From Halobellus sp. LT62 (GTDB taxonomy: Archaea; Halobacteriota; Halobacteria; Halobacteriales; Haloferacaceae): DNA of 64,000 bases. Location of the stretch: the NCBI RefSeq assembly GCF_037031285.1, contig NZ_JAYEZO010000002.1:1116001-1180000 (forward strand). Reading direction: 5' to 3'. The position numbers and the translations under genes are program-made. How positions within the stretch are numbered: position 1 is the first letter of the stretch; every line of letters starts with the position of its first letter. Positions 36,232-44,821 of this stretch are shown piece after piece. Under the pieces are notes generated by a model. It made no database searches. It saw nothing but the letters and a program-made list of their open reading frames with translations, and had not been told where the DNA came from.

Positions 36232-36786
36232 ATGGGATTTCACACGTTCGACATCGAACGGGCGGAGGCGCTCGAAGACGCGGGTCGGTATCGCTTCTGC
36301 TCTCGCGAGGAGTTGCTCGGCGCGCTGGAGCCGTCCCCGGCGGACGTCGTCGCCGATATCGGCAGCGGCACGGGCTTTTATACTGACGAGGCCGCGCCGT
36401 TCGTCGAGCGGATGTACGCGGTCGACGTGCAATCGGAGATGCACGAGCGCTACCGGGAGAAGGGCGCACCCGACAACGTCGAGTTCGTGACCGCCGGCGC
36501 GTCGTCGATGCCGTTCGACGACGGCGAACTCGACGCCGCGTTCTCGACGATGACGTACCACGAGTTCGCCGAGGACGAGGCGCTCGAAGAACTCGCGCGT
36601 GTCGTCCGTCCCGGCGGTCGCGTGGTCACGCTCGATTGGTCGCGCTCGGGGACCGGCGACGACGGCCCGCCGGTGGACGAACGATTCGCCCTCGGCGACG
36701 CCGTCGACGCGTTCGAGTCGGTCGGCTTCTCCACTGTCGACGGACAGACGAGAAAAGAGACGTTTATCCACATCTGTACCAAATAA
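36232..36786 (+). CDS. Class I SAM-dependent methyltransferase
   Basis: A 184-residue methyltransferase of the UbiE/Methyltransf_11 type. Motif I reads VADIGSGTGFYTDEAA, the acidic post-I residue is in YAVDVQSEMH, motif II is DAAFSTMTYHEF, and motif III is RVVRPGGRVVTLDW. The substrate is not predictable. The ATG at 36232 matches the family start; the 13-codon upstream extension is not needed. The region after its stop is AT-rich (36787-36896). Confidence 0.9.
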   Translation: MGFHTFDIERAEALEDAGRYRFCSREELLGALEPSPADVVADIGSGTGFYTDEAAPFVERMYAVDVQSEMHERYREKGAPDNVEFVTAGASSMPFDDGELDAAFSTMTYHEFAEDEALEELARVVRPGGRVVTLDWSRSGTGDDGPPVDERFALGDAVDAFESVGFSTVDGQTRKETFIHICTK

Positions 36787-36896
36787 GAACAATAATATCC
36801 GCTATATTCCCAATATATTAGGATAATTGGTGTGTATAGGGTTCATTTCGTTATATCAGGATAACAGTTATTTATGCTTGGTCATCGGTAGCACGT

Positions 36897-37046
36897 ATGG
36901 TGATATACAACGGACGTATCGATCCATATTCCCCGGAAGAGAGCCGCTACGAGTGCCAGTCTTGCGGTGCCCGCGTCGACAGCGGTGGTCGCTGCGAGGG
37001 TTGCGGCAGCGAATCGCTTGTGAACCTTGCCGTTCCCCGGGAGTGA
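36897..37046 (+). CDS. 49-aa rubrerythrin-like zinc-ribbon protein
   Basis: A short gene of 49 codons with ATG 36897 and TGA 37044-37046. It has two CxxC knuckles (CQSCG and CEGCG) framed by an acidic N-terminus (DPYSPEESRYE) and the tail NLAVPRE. This is the pattern of the small haloarchaeal rubrerythrin-like-domain proteins that probably bind one zinc or iron. A TATA-like stretch with gttatttatg lies about 26 nt upstream, in an AT-rich spacer. The role is unknown. Confidence 0.8.
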   Translation: MVIYNGRIDPYSPEESRYECQSCGARVDSGGRCEGCGSESLVNLAVPRE

Positions 37047-37286
37047 TAGAGGAGGCGAGTAACGACCGTCGGCGGAACGGACGGCGATGTCATCCGTGAT
37101 CGAGTGACTGTTCGTGTCCCCTGTTCGCCGACAACTGCGTATCTGAGCGTCCGTCCGGCCGTGTCGCCGGCGTTCGATTCCGCCCCGTTGGGACGCTTCG
37201 TCGGGACCGATTACCGATGCGGTCGGCCATCCTGCGGCCTGTTACGTATCCTGTGGTTTCTCGCAGCCTACGTTCCTTCTCGTTCG

Positions 37287-38327
37287 CTACCGGGTATCAG
37301 ACGCCTCACCGTCGATATCGGCCATCCCCGTGTAGCGATCCAAGAGCCACACGAGGAGCGCGCCGACGACCGCCGCGCCGACGAACACCCCGACTGCCGT
37401 GGGTGTCCACGCTCGCCCGAGTTCCGCCAACTGGTCGCCGGTCCGAACGACCGGGGCGCGGAGCGCGCCGACGATCAGCGCGACGAGGAACACGAGCGTC
37501 GCCTCGCGGGCGCGGTCGAGCGCCCAGCGGACCGCGTGCGCGACGGTGAACAGGCCGACGAACGCGCCGCCGACGAACGCGATCACGACGAGTCCGTGCT
37601 CCCGTACGGGTGCGACCGGTCCGCCAGTCACGAGTCCGAGGAGTCCGTCGACGAACGCCGACAGCGTGCCGGTCATGTACTCGTACTGGCCGAGGATGAT
37701 GAGAAGCAGCGATCCGGAGATCCCCGGGAGGATCATCGCGCTGACGGCGATCGCGCCGGCGAAGACCGTCACTGCGAGTCCGTCGCTCAGCGTCGCGGCC
37801 GCCTGACCGGAGACGAGAAACGCGAGGAGGAAGCCGAGAACGGCCGCGGCCGCACGGGGGAGCGTGTCGACGTCGACCTCCGAGAAGAGCACCCACGCGG
37901 AGGCCGCGATGAGCCCGAAGAAGAATCCGAACGTGAGGACGGGGTGGGTCTGGATTCCGACGTGCACGACGCGCGTGATCGTCACGATCGCGGTCGCGAT
38001 CCCCGCCCCGAGCGCGAGCAGGAACCCGGCGTCGACCGCGCGGAGGGCGTCGACCGCGTCGTCGCGACGGCCCGGGAAGGCCCCGAGTAAGACGGCGGCG
38101 ATTCGCGCGGGCGAGACGGCCGTAATCGCCCCGATCAACCGCTCGTAGATTCCCACGACGAGCGCGATCGTGCCGCCCGAGACGCCGGGAACGGCGTCGG
38201 CCGCGCCCATACAGACCCCCTTCAGATAGACGACCGGCCACGACGTCCCGACGACGGAATCTGGGTTCGTCACGGCCTCACGGGACCGGTCTGCGGTCCC
38301 GTGGGCGTCGTCTCCATCCTTCGACAT
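37287..38327 (-). CDS. DUF368 membrane protein (polyprenyl-phosphate transporter family)
   Basis: A 346-residue polytopic membrane protein with about nine hydrophobic helices and the two repeated DUF368 motifs, GVCMGAADAVPGVSGGT (about residues 37-53) and SAMILPGISGSLLLIILGQ. Bacterial DUF368 proteins (PopT) return undecaprenyl phosphate across the membrane. By family, this one may recycle dolichyl-type phosphates used in archaeal N-glycosylation. That use is inference. It is divergent from the UDP-glucose dehydrogenase gene, which supplies glycan precursors. Confidence 0.9.
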   Translation of the reverse strand: MSKDGDDAHGTADRSREAVTNPDSVVGTSWPVVYLKGVCMGAADAVPGVSGGTIALVVGIYERLIGAITAVSPARIAAVLLGAFPGRRDDAVDALRAVDAGFLLALGAGIATAIVTITRVVHVGIQTHPVLTFGFFFGLIAASAWVLFSEVDVDTLPRAAAAVLGFLLAFLVSGQAAATLSDGLAVTVFAGAIAVSAMILPGISGSLLLIILGQYEYMTGTLSAFVDGLLGLVTGGPVAPVREHGLVVIAFVGGAFVGLFTVAHAVRWALDRAREATLVFLVALIVGALRAPVVRTGDQLAELGRAWTPTAVGVFVGAAVVGALLVWLLDRYTGMADIDGEASDTR

Positions 38328-38376
38328 AGCCTACCGTTCGGCGTCCCCCTACTCCGGGCTTTCGCTTCCGTCCGAC

Positions 38377-38426
38377 GGATCATCCGCGAAGGATCACCCG
38401 CGAAGCGGCACTGAATCACCCGTGAA
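38377..38426. repeat. Three short direct repeats in the aglM upstream region
   Basis: ggatcatccgcgaa (38377-38390) is followed directly by ggatcacccgcgaa (38391-38404), and after 8 bp by gaatcacccgtgaa (38413-38426). They lie between DUF368 and UDP-glucose dehydrogenase, just upstream of the latter's promoter region. They may be slippage products or iterated binding sites. Confidence 0.6.
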
Positions 38427-38511
38427 GCGACATCTGACCGCCCTCGAAGCGACGTCGACGTCGATACCGGAGACGCGAAAATTGAAACCGTCGGGTGGCG
38501 ACGGTTCGAGT

Positions 38512-39804
38512 ATGCAACTGAGCATCGTCGGCAGCGGCTACGTCGGCACGACGATCGCGGCCTGCTTCGCCGAGGTCGGCCACGACGTGGTCAACGTCGA
38601 CATCGACGAGGAGGTCGTCGCGGCGCTCAACGACGGCGACGCGCCGATTCACGAACCCGGGCTCGACGAACTCGTCGCCGAGCACGCAGGAGATCGACTC
38701 CGCGCGACGACCGACTACGCGGCCGTCCGCGACACCGACGTCACGTTCCTCGCGCTCCCGACTCCCTCGGAGGACGACGGCCACATCGACCTCTCGATTA
38801 TGGAGGCCGGCGCGCGCTCCCTCGGCGCGGCACTCGCCGAGAAGGACGGACACCACCTCGTCGTCACCAAGAGCACGGTCGTCCCGACGACGACCGAAGA
38901 GGTGATCGCGCCCATACTCGCCGAGGAGTCGGGCAAGACGCTGGGCGAAGACCTCGACGTGGGGATGAACCCCGAGTTCCTGCGGGAGGGCAGCGCGGTC
39001 GAGGACTTCCTCTCGCCCGATAAGGTCGTTCTCGGCTCCGAGACCGACGCGGCGGCCGCCGCGCTTCGGGACGTCTTCGACCCGCTGGTCGCCCAAGCCG
39101 ACGACCCGCCGGTCGTCGAGACTGGCGTCGCCGAGGCCGAGATGATCAAGTACGCCAACAACGGCTTTCTGGCGGCGAAGATCTCGCTGGCGAACGACAT
39201 CGCGAACGTCTGCAAGGAGTACGACATCGACTCCGAGGAGGTTCTCTCCGCCATCGGTCTCGATCACCGCATCGGCGCGTCGTTCCTCGGCGCGGGCGTC
39301 GGCTGGGGCGGTAGCTGCTTCCCGAAGGACGTCGCCGCGATCATCGCGGCCGCCCGCGACGTCGGCTATGACCCCACGATGTTGGAGGCCGCCGTCGAGG
39401 TCAACGACCGCCAGCCGGTTCGGCTGCTCGAACGTCTCCGCGAGCACGTCGGCCCCGACGGCGCGCGCGTCGCGGTGCTCGGCCTCGCGTTCAAGCCCGG
39501 CACCGACGACGTTCGGAACTCTCGAGCGATCCCGCTGGTCGAAGCGCTGCTCGATGCGGGCGCGGATGTCGTCGGCTACGACCCCGTCGCGACCGAGAAT
39601 TTCCGCGAGCGCTACCCCGAAATCGAGTACGCCGATTCTGCAGACGCGGCGCTCGACAGCGCGGACGCCGCGCTCGTCGTCACCGATTGGCCCGCGTTCG
39701 CCGACCTCGACGCCGAATTCGACGAAATGGCGACGCCCGTCGTCGTCGACGGCCGCCGGATCGTGACCCGCCGCGACGGCATCGTCTACGAGGCGCTGGT
39801 CTGA
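38512..39804 (+). CDS. aglM: UDP-glucose 6-dehydrogenase
   Basis: Oxidises UDP-glucose to UDP-glucuronate with two NAD, supplying hexuronic acid for archaeal N-glycans. The 430-residue protein has the NAD motif IVGSGYVGTTIAACF, ALPTPSEDDGHIDLS, KSTVVPTTTEEV, the central-helix motif EMIKYANNGFLAAKISLANDI and the catalytic Cys269 in GWGGSCFPKD. The C-terminal domain begins at VLGLAFKPGTDDVRNSRA. It is the homologue of AglM of the Haloferax pathway. ATG 38512 is chosen; the longer frame crosses the repeat region. Confidence 0.93.
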   Translation: MQLSIVGSGYVGTTIAACFAEVGHDVVNVDIDEEVVAALNDGDAPIHEPGLDELVAEHAGDRLRATTDYAAVRDTDVTFLALPTPSEDDGHIDLSIMEAGARSLGAALAEKDGHHLVVTKSTVVPTTTEEVIAPILAEESGKTLGEDLDVGMNPEFLREGSAVEDFLSPDKVVLGSETDAAAAALRDVFDPLVAQADDPPVVETGVAEAEMIKYANNGFLAAKISLANDIANVCKEYDIDSEEVLSAIGLDHRIGASFLGAGVGWGGSCFPKDVAAIIAAARDVGYDPTMLEAAVEVNDRQPVRLLERLREHVGPDGARVAVLGLAFKPGTDDVRNSRAIPLVEALLDAGADVVGYDPVATENFRERYPEIEYADSADAALDSADAALVVTDWPAFADLDAEFDEMATPVVVDGRRIVTRRDGIVYEALV

Positions 39805-39851
39805 TTCCGATCGGCGCGTTCACGCCCGTTGTCGGCGCTCCGAGTCCGCAG

Positions 39852-40148
39852 CTACGATCTTTGCACCCGCCGGAGCAGCCACCGCCGCAGCCGAGGATAG
39901 CTCACGCAGACGCTCACCCACGCGACGTACCACGCGAAGATGAACAGAAAGACGAGCGCGGTCGTCGAGAGCACGCCGAGTCCGTGCGTCAACTCGGTTA
40001 ACGCGGGGAACGCGACGGCGAAGCCGGCGACCGTTATGACGCCGCCGAGCAACACTTCGAGGTAGGTAGCGAGCGTGCTCTGTCCCGGGTTCGCCTCCCG
40101 GGCGCGTCGCGGTCGCCGCTCGCCCGCTGTGGGCTCCGGTACGACCAT
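39852..40148 (-). CDS. Small two-helix membrane protein
   Basis: A 98-residue protein with a basic N-terminus (about 25 residues rich in Arg/Pro/Glu), two hydrophobic helices (about 27-50 and 58-80) and a strongly basic tail RLRRWLLRRVQRS. AT-rich sequence with a TATA-like ttatattta (minus strand, about 40164-40172) lies 16-24 nt before the ATG at 40148. Function unknown. It converges on aglM. Confidence 0.7.
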   Translation of the reverse strand: MVVPEPTAGERRPRRAREANPGQSTLATYLEVLLGGVITVAGFAVAFPALTELTHGLGVLSTTALVFLFIFAWYVAWVSVCVSYPRLRRWLLRRVQRS

Positions 40149-40280
40149 CCATATCCCTCACATAAATATAACGGTCGTATATGATAAATACATATCCGTC
40201 GCTGCTCTCGTGACCAACTCGACGCCAACTCTGAGCCGAAAGACGGAAACCTACTTCCGACCGTCGGTCGACTCACACGT

Positions 40281-41456
40281 ATGCTCTCGGTAGCACTCGC
40301 CGGCAAGCCCAACGCGGGCAAGTCTACCTTCTACAAGGCCGCGACGATGGCCGACGTCGACGTCGGCAACTACCCGTTCACGACGATCGATCCCAACCGC
40401 GGCGTGACCCACGCCCGGACGCGCTGTCCCTGTCTCGACCGCGAGGAACGCTGCGGCAACTGTGAGGGCGGCGTCCGCTACGTCCCGGTCGAACTGCTCG
40501 ACGTGGCGGGGCTCGTCCCCGGCGCGCACGAGGGGAGGGGGTTGGGCAATCAGTTCCTCGACGCGCTCACCGACGCCGACGTCATCCTCGCGGTCGTCGA
40601 CGCCGCGGGCGGGACGAACGCCGAGGGCGAGCCCGTCGAGGTCGGCACCTACGACCCCGTCGAGGAGGCCGACTTCGTCGAGGTGGAACTCGAACAGTGG
40701 CTCGTCGGCATCATCGAGCGGAACTGGGAGAGCGTCGTCCGGAAGTCGCGCTCGCCGGATTTCGACATCGACGAGGCGTTGACGGAAATGCTGACGGGCT
40801 TCGGCGCGACCGAGTACGACGTCGCGGCGTCGCTGCGCGCGCTCGACTATCCCGACGACCCCCAGCAGTGGAGCGACGAAGACCAAGAACGACTGGCGCG
40901 CGACATCCGGCAGCGAACGAAACCGATCGTCCTCGTCGCCAACAAGGCCGACATCGCGCCGCCGGAGAACCTCGAACGCCTCGCCAAATCGGACAAGCCC
41001 GTCATCCCGACGACCGCGGACGGCGAGCTCGCGCTCCGGAACGCGACCGAGGCGGGCATCGTCGAATACCTCCCCGGCGACGAGGACTTCGAGGTCGTCG
41101 GCGACGTCTCCGACGCCCAGATGCAGGGGCTCGAAACGATCCGCGAGGTGATGAGCGAGCGGGGCGGTACTGGCGTCCAGCGGGCCATCGACACCGCCGT
41201 CTACGACGTCCTCGATATGGTGACGGCGTACCCGGTCCAGAACGAGACGAAGTGGACGGATGGAACCGGGGAAATGCTGCCCGACGCCTTCTTACTCGCC
41301 CGTGGGTCGACGCCGAAGGACCTCGCCTTCGCGGTCCACTCCGATATCGGCGAGGGCTATCTCCACGCGGTCGACGCCCGCTCGAAACGCCGGATCGCCG
41401 AGGATTACGAACTGGAGGAGGGCGACGTGATCAAGATCGTCAGCACGGCGTCGTAG
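40281..41456 (+). CDS. YchF/OBG-family GTPase
   Basis: A 391-residue P-loop NTPase. G1 is GKPNAGKST, G3 is DVAGLVPGAHEG, G4 is NKAD, and the C-terminal TGS domain ends with DVIKIVSTAS. The archaeal subgroup carries a four-cysteine insert CPCLDREERCGNC before G3, seen here at about residues 51-63. It may bind a metal. Bacterial and eukaryotic homologues hydrolyse ATP and associate with ribosomes. The ATG is at 40281. It converges on the aminotransferase gene. Confidence 0.94.
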   Translation: MLSVALAGKPNAGKSTFYKAATMADVDVGNYPFTTIDPNRGVTHARTRCPCLDREERCGNCEGGVRYVPVELLDVAGLVPGAHEGRGLGNQFLDALTDADVILAVVDAAGGTNAEGEPVEVGTYDPVEEADFVEVELEQWLVGIIERNWESVVRKSRSPDFDIDEALTEMLTGFGATEYDVAASLRALDYPDDPQQWSDEDQERLARDIRQRTKPIVLVANKADIAPPENLERLAKSDKPVIPTTADGELALRNATEAGIVEYLPGDEDFEVVGDVSDAQMQGLETIREVMSERGGTGVQRAIDTAVYDVLDMVTAYPVQNETKWTDGTGEMLPDAFLLARGSTPKDLAFAVHSDIGEGYLHAVDARSKRRIAEDYELEEGDVIKIVSTAS

Positions 41457-41501
41457 CGGCTGCGTTCCGAACCTGTCTCGGCCGTCCAGTGGTTGGAAGC
41501 G

Positions 41502-42623
41502 TTATCGCACAGCGTCGTACGCCTCGCCCATAATTTCGAGCGCCTCGCGCAGCGACTCCTCGTCGGTCGCATACGAGAGCCGCGCGTATCCCGCGCCGTG
41601 CTCGCCGAACGCCTCGCCGGGGACGATGACGACGCCGCGGTCGAGACACTCGTCGACGAAGCCCTCCGGGACCTCAGGCATACAGTAGAACGCTCCGCCC
41701 GGCGTGGGCACGTCGAGACCGATGTCGGTGAGGCCGTCGACGACGATGTCGCGGCGACGCTGGAAGGAGTCGGTCATTTCGTCGACTTGGTCCTGCGGTC
41801 CGGTGAGCGCGGCCTCGGCGGCGAACTGCGAGGGAGCCGACGCGCAGGCTTGGGCGTACTGATGGACGCGGAGCATCCGCTCGATCCGTCGGTTCGAGGA
41901 GACGACCCAGCCGAGCCGCCAGCCGGTCATCGAGTAGAGTTTCGAGGCCGAGTTGACGACGACGACGTTGTCGCTGTCGGCGAACTCGATCGGCGAGCGG
42001 AACTCGCCGTCGAAGACGGTGTACTCGTAGACTTCGTCCGAGATACAGAGCACGTCGTGTTCGTCGGTGATGCGGGCGAACTCGCGGACGTCTTCGGGCG
42101 GCGAGACCGCGCCGGTCGGGTTGCCGGGGCTGTTGACGACGAAGGCGACCGTGTCGTCGGTGATCGCCGCTTCGACCGCCGCGGGATCGATCGTCAGGTC
42201 GTCGCGGAGCGGAACCGGGACGGGTGTCCCGCCGGTGAGCTTCGTGAGCGCGTCGTAGGAGACGAATCCGGGATCGGGGATGACGACCTCGTCGCCGGGG
42301 TCGACGTGGGCTTCGAGGGCGATGTGCAGCGCTTCCGACCCGCCCGCGGTGGCGATGACGTCGCCGGGGTCGACGTCGACGCCCTGATCGCGGGCGTGCT
42401 TGTCGGCGATGGCTTCGCGGAGCGATTTCATACCCTTGTTCTCGGTGTAGCCGTCCGCGCGCCCCGCGGTGATCGCCTCGGCGGCCGCCTCCCGGGCGTG
42501 CGGCGGGGCCGAAAAGTCGGGCTGTCCCAGTCCGAGGTTGATCGCGTCCTCGCCCGCGGCCTCGAACACCTCGCGGATCCCGCTGATCGACACCTGCTCG
42601 ACTCGCTCCGAAAAGTGTACCAT
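41502..42623 (-). CDS. Class I/II PLP-dependent aminotransferase
   Basis: A 373-residue fold-type I aminotransferase. The PLP lysine is in SASKLYSMTGWRLGW, the NPTG loop is NSPGNPTG, and the aspartate contacting the pyridine N is in CISDEVYEY. The aspartate/aromatic aminotransferase subfamily shares these features. The amino donor is not predictable from sequence. ATG 42623 is the start: the upstream 7 codons (MAPPNLR) lie in the promoter. A 23-bp palindrome lies between this gene and the ABC importer. Confidence 0.92.
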   Translation of the reverse strand: MVHFSERVEQVSISGIREVFEAAGEDAINLGLGQPDFSAPPHAREAAAEAITAGRADGYTENKGMKSLREAIADKHARDQGVDVDPGDVIATAGGSEALHIALEAHVDPGDEVVIPDPGFVSYDALTKLTGGTPVPVPLRDDLTIDPAAVEAAITDDTVAFVVNSPGNPTGAVSPPEDVREFARITDEHDVLCISDEVYEYTVFDGEFRSPIEFADSDNVVVVNSASKLYSMTGWRLGWVVSSNRRIERMLRVHQYAQACASAPSQFAAEAALTGPQDQVDEMTDSFQRRRDIVVDGLTDIGLDVPTPGGAFYCMPEVPEGFVDECLDRGVVIVPGEAFGEHGAGYARLSYATDEESLREALEIMGEAYDAVR

Positions 42624-42684
42624 ACGCAGGTTCGGGGGGGCCACCGGGTTAGGTTTTGCTTCATCGACCGGTCGTTGTCCGGAT

Positions 42685-42707
42685 ATACAAGCAAATATTG
42701 TTTGTAT
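42685..42707. promoter_or_regulatory. 23-bp palindrome between aminotransferase and ABC importer
   Basis: ATACAA-g-CAA, five central bases, TTG-t-TTGTAT: 18 of 23 positions are symmetric. It sits 62 bp before the aminotransferase start and 154 bp before the importer start. Its AT-rich half sites and dyad make it a good operator candidate for one or both genes. Confidence 0.5.
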
Positions 42708-42860
42708 CTCTGACAGCCGGCGTTATCCTCGGGGAACCACTGGGAGGCCTCTCACGGACCTGAGCGTCCAAATACGGTCTACTCAGGCGTCAATACTCGA
42801 TGCGACCTTCGCCGCGTGCACGTTTCAAATATACGTAGGGTCCCAAACGGAGATCAGAGA

Positions 42861-43931
42861 ATGAGGAATTCGACTGACGAGCGATCGGCAGTTTCGCGGC
42901 GACGCTTCCTCCGAACGACCGCGGCCGCCTCGGCGACGGGACTGGCTGGGCTCGCCGGCTGTTCGGGCGCGACGGGCGGCGGAAGCGGCGGACTCGACGA
43001 GATCCGCGTCGCGTACATGCCGATCTACCCCGATATGCAGTACTTCATTATGCGGGAGGAGGGGTACTTCGACGAGCTCTCGGCGACCGTCGAGGGAGAG
43101 GTGTTCTCCGACGGGCCGAGCATCGTGCAGGCCTCCGCGACCGGCGATTTCGACGTGATGCTGTTCGGCATCGTTCCGGCGATGATCGTGATGGACAAGG
43201 ACATCCCCGCGAAGATCACCGCGGCGAACATCCAGAACGCGATGCAGATCCTCGCGCACGACGACTTCGCGTCGATCTGGGCCGAGGCCGACTCGGGGGC
43301 CGACGCGTTCGCGCGCTTCGAGGAGGAGCAGGGTCGGAAGTTCACGTTCGGGACGTTCCCGCCGGGATCGGTCCCGGAGATCCTGCTGCGCTACTGGCTC
43401 TCGGAGACCGTCGGCGTCGATCCCGACTCCGACGTCAATATCACCGCTCTCGGCGGTGCGGGACCAGTCCGACAGGCGCTTCTCGCCGGAGAAATCGACG
43501 GGACGTCGATTATGGAACCCGTCCCGACGGTCGTCGAGATGGAGGACGCGCCGTACCAATCGATCGCATGGGCCGGCGACTTTATGCCCGGCCAGCCCGC
43601 GGCGGTCACGCTGATGCACGATCGGCTCCGCGAGGACAACCCCGAGCAGGCGGCGGCGTTCGTCGAGCAGCATCAGCGCGCGACGAACTTCGCCAACGAG
43701 AACCCCGACGGGGCGGCCCAGCACGCCAGCACCGTCATCGGCGAGTCGTCGCTCCCGGTCGAGACGGCGCGCCGGGCGATGGACTCGCCCGCCTCCGATT
43801 TCATCACCGATCCGCACAAGATCGAAGACGGCGCACAGATCTTCTCGGAGTACGCCGCTGAGGCGGGACGAATCGACGAGGCGCTCTCGAACGACGAACT
43901 GTTCGACTTCGAGGTGTACGACTCGATATGA
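42861..43931 (+). CDS. ABC importer substrate-binding lipoprotein (nitrate/sulfonate/taurine class)
   Basis: A 356-residue secreted solute receptor. It opens with a Tat signal (RRRFLRTT from residue 13) ending in the lipobox LAGC with lipid-anchored Cys34. The mature part is the SsuA/NMT1-like fold (IRVAYMPIYPDMQYFIMREEG; FTFGTFPPGSVPEILLRYWL; ALLAGEIDGTSIMEPVPT). The ligand could be a sulfonate, taurine, a thiamine precursor or an inorganic anion. It overlaps the permease gene by ATGA at 43928-43931. Confidence 0.92.
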   Translation: MRNSTDERSAVSRRRFLRTTAAASATGLAGLAGCSGATGGGSGGLDEIRVAYMPIYPDMQYFIMREEGYFDELSATVEGEVFSDGPSIVQASATGDFDVMLFGIVPAMIVMDKDIPAKITAANIQNAMQILAHDDFASIWAEADSGADAFARFEEEQGRKFTFGTFPPGSVPEILLRYWLSETVGVDPDSDVNITALGGAGPVRQALLAGEIDGTSIMEPVPTVVEMEDAPYQSIAWAGDFMPGQPAAVTLMHDRLREDNPEQAAAFVEQHQRATNFANENPDGAAQHASTVIGESSLPVETARRAMDSPASDFITDPHKIEDGAQIFSEYAAEAGRIDEALSNDELFDFEVYDSI

Positions 43932-44821
43932 GCGTCGAGGTCGGGACCGACTCCGAGACGAGCGCGACGACAGAACGCGGCCCGACGCAGGAAGACCGCG
44001 GGGAGTCGTCGAACGCGTCTCTCGGCGACCTCGACACCGTCGGTCTCGCTTACGGAGCGGCCGGTTCGGCGGTCTTCCTCGCAGTCTGGCAGGCCGCCGC
44101 GATGGCCGTGGGCCGGACCTATCTGCTTCCCTCGCCGATCGAGGTCGCGAGCGCGTTCCTCGTCGAGCTGACGGCGTCCACGACGTTTACCGTGCCGTTC
44201 GTCGGCGTCACCGTGCCCGCGACGCGGCTTATCGCAAACCTCCTGCAGAGCCTCTTGCACTACCTGCCCGGACTCGTCGTCGGGAGCGTTCTGGGCATCT
44301 CACTCGGCGTCGCAATGGGCTGGAGCGGTCGCCTCGACGACGCGCTCACACCGGTCACGCGATTTCTCCGACCGATCCCGCCGCTGGCGTGGATAGTCTT
44401 CGCGATCGTGTGGATCGGGATCGGCCACGGCGGCGCGGCGTTCATCGTCGGAATCGGGGCGTTCTGGATCAACTTCTACAACGCCTACGCCGGCGTCGAG
44501 GGCGTCTCGACGCACCTGCGGGAGGTGGCGTCGACCCTCGGCGTCGACGACGATCTGACGATGATCCGCAAGGTCGTGCTCCCGGCGGCGACGCCGTCGA
44601 TCGCGACCGGTGTCAGAACGAGCATCGGACAGTGTTGGATGATCGTCGTCGCCGCCGAGCTGTTCGGTGCGCCCGGCGTCGGATTCCAGATCATCAACGC
44701 TGCGCAGAACCTCGCGACGGACGTCAGCGTGGCGTATATGGCCGTCATCAGTCTCGTGTTCCTCGTGAGCGACGGGGCGTTCAGACGGATCGAACGGAGG
44801 GCCTTGGCGTGGCGGGACTGA
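43928..44821 (+). CDS. ABC importer permease (SsuC/TauC type)
   Basis: A 297-residue permease with an acidic cytoplasmic N-terminus (about 35 residues), then six hydrophobic helices. The EAA-like loop that contacts the ATPase is STHLREVASTLGVDDDLTMIRKVVLPAATPSI (in parts: EVASTLGVDD, KVVLPAATPS). It overlaps the receptor gene by 4 nt and the ATPase gene by 13 nt, so all three are one coupled operon. Only one permease gene is present, so it should act as a homodimer. Confidence 0.93.
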   Translation: MSVEVGTDSETSATTERGPTQEDRGESSNASLGDLDTVGLAYGAAGSAVFLAVWQAAAMAVGRTYLLPSPIEVASAFLVELTASTTFTVPFVGVTVPATRLIANLLQSLLHYLPGLVVGSVLGISLGVAMGWSGRLDDALTPVTRFLRPIPPLAWIVFAIVWIGIGHGGAAFIVGIGAFWINFYNAYAGVEGVSTHLREVASTLGVDDDLTMIRKVVLPAATPSIATGVRTSIGQCWMIVVAAELFGAPGVGFQIINAAQNLATDVSVAYMAVISLVFLVSDGAFRRIERRALAWRD

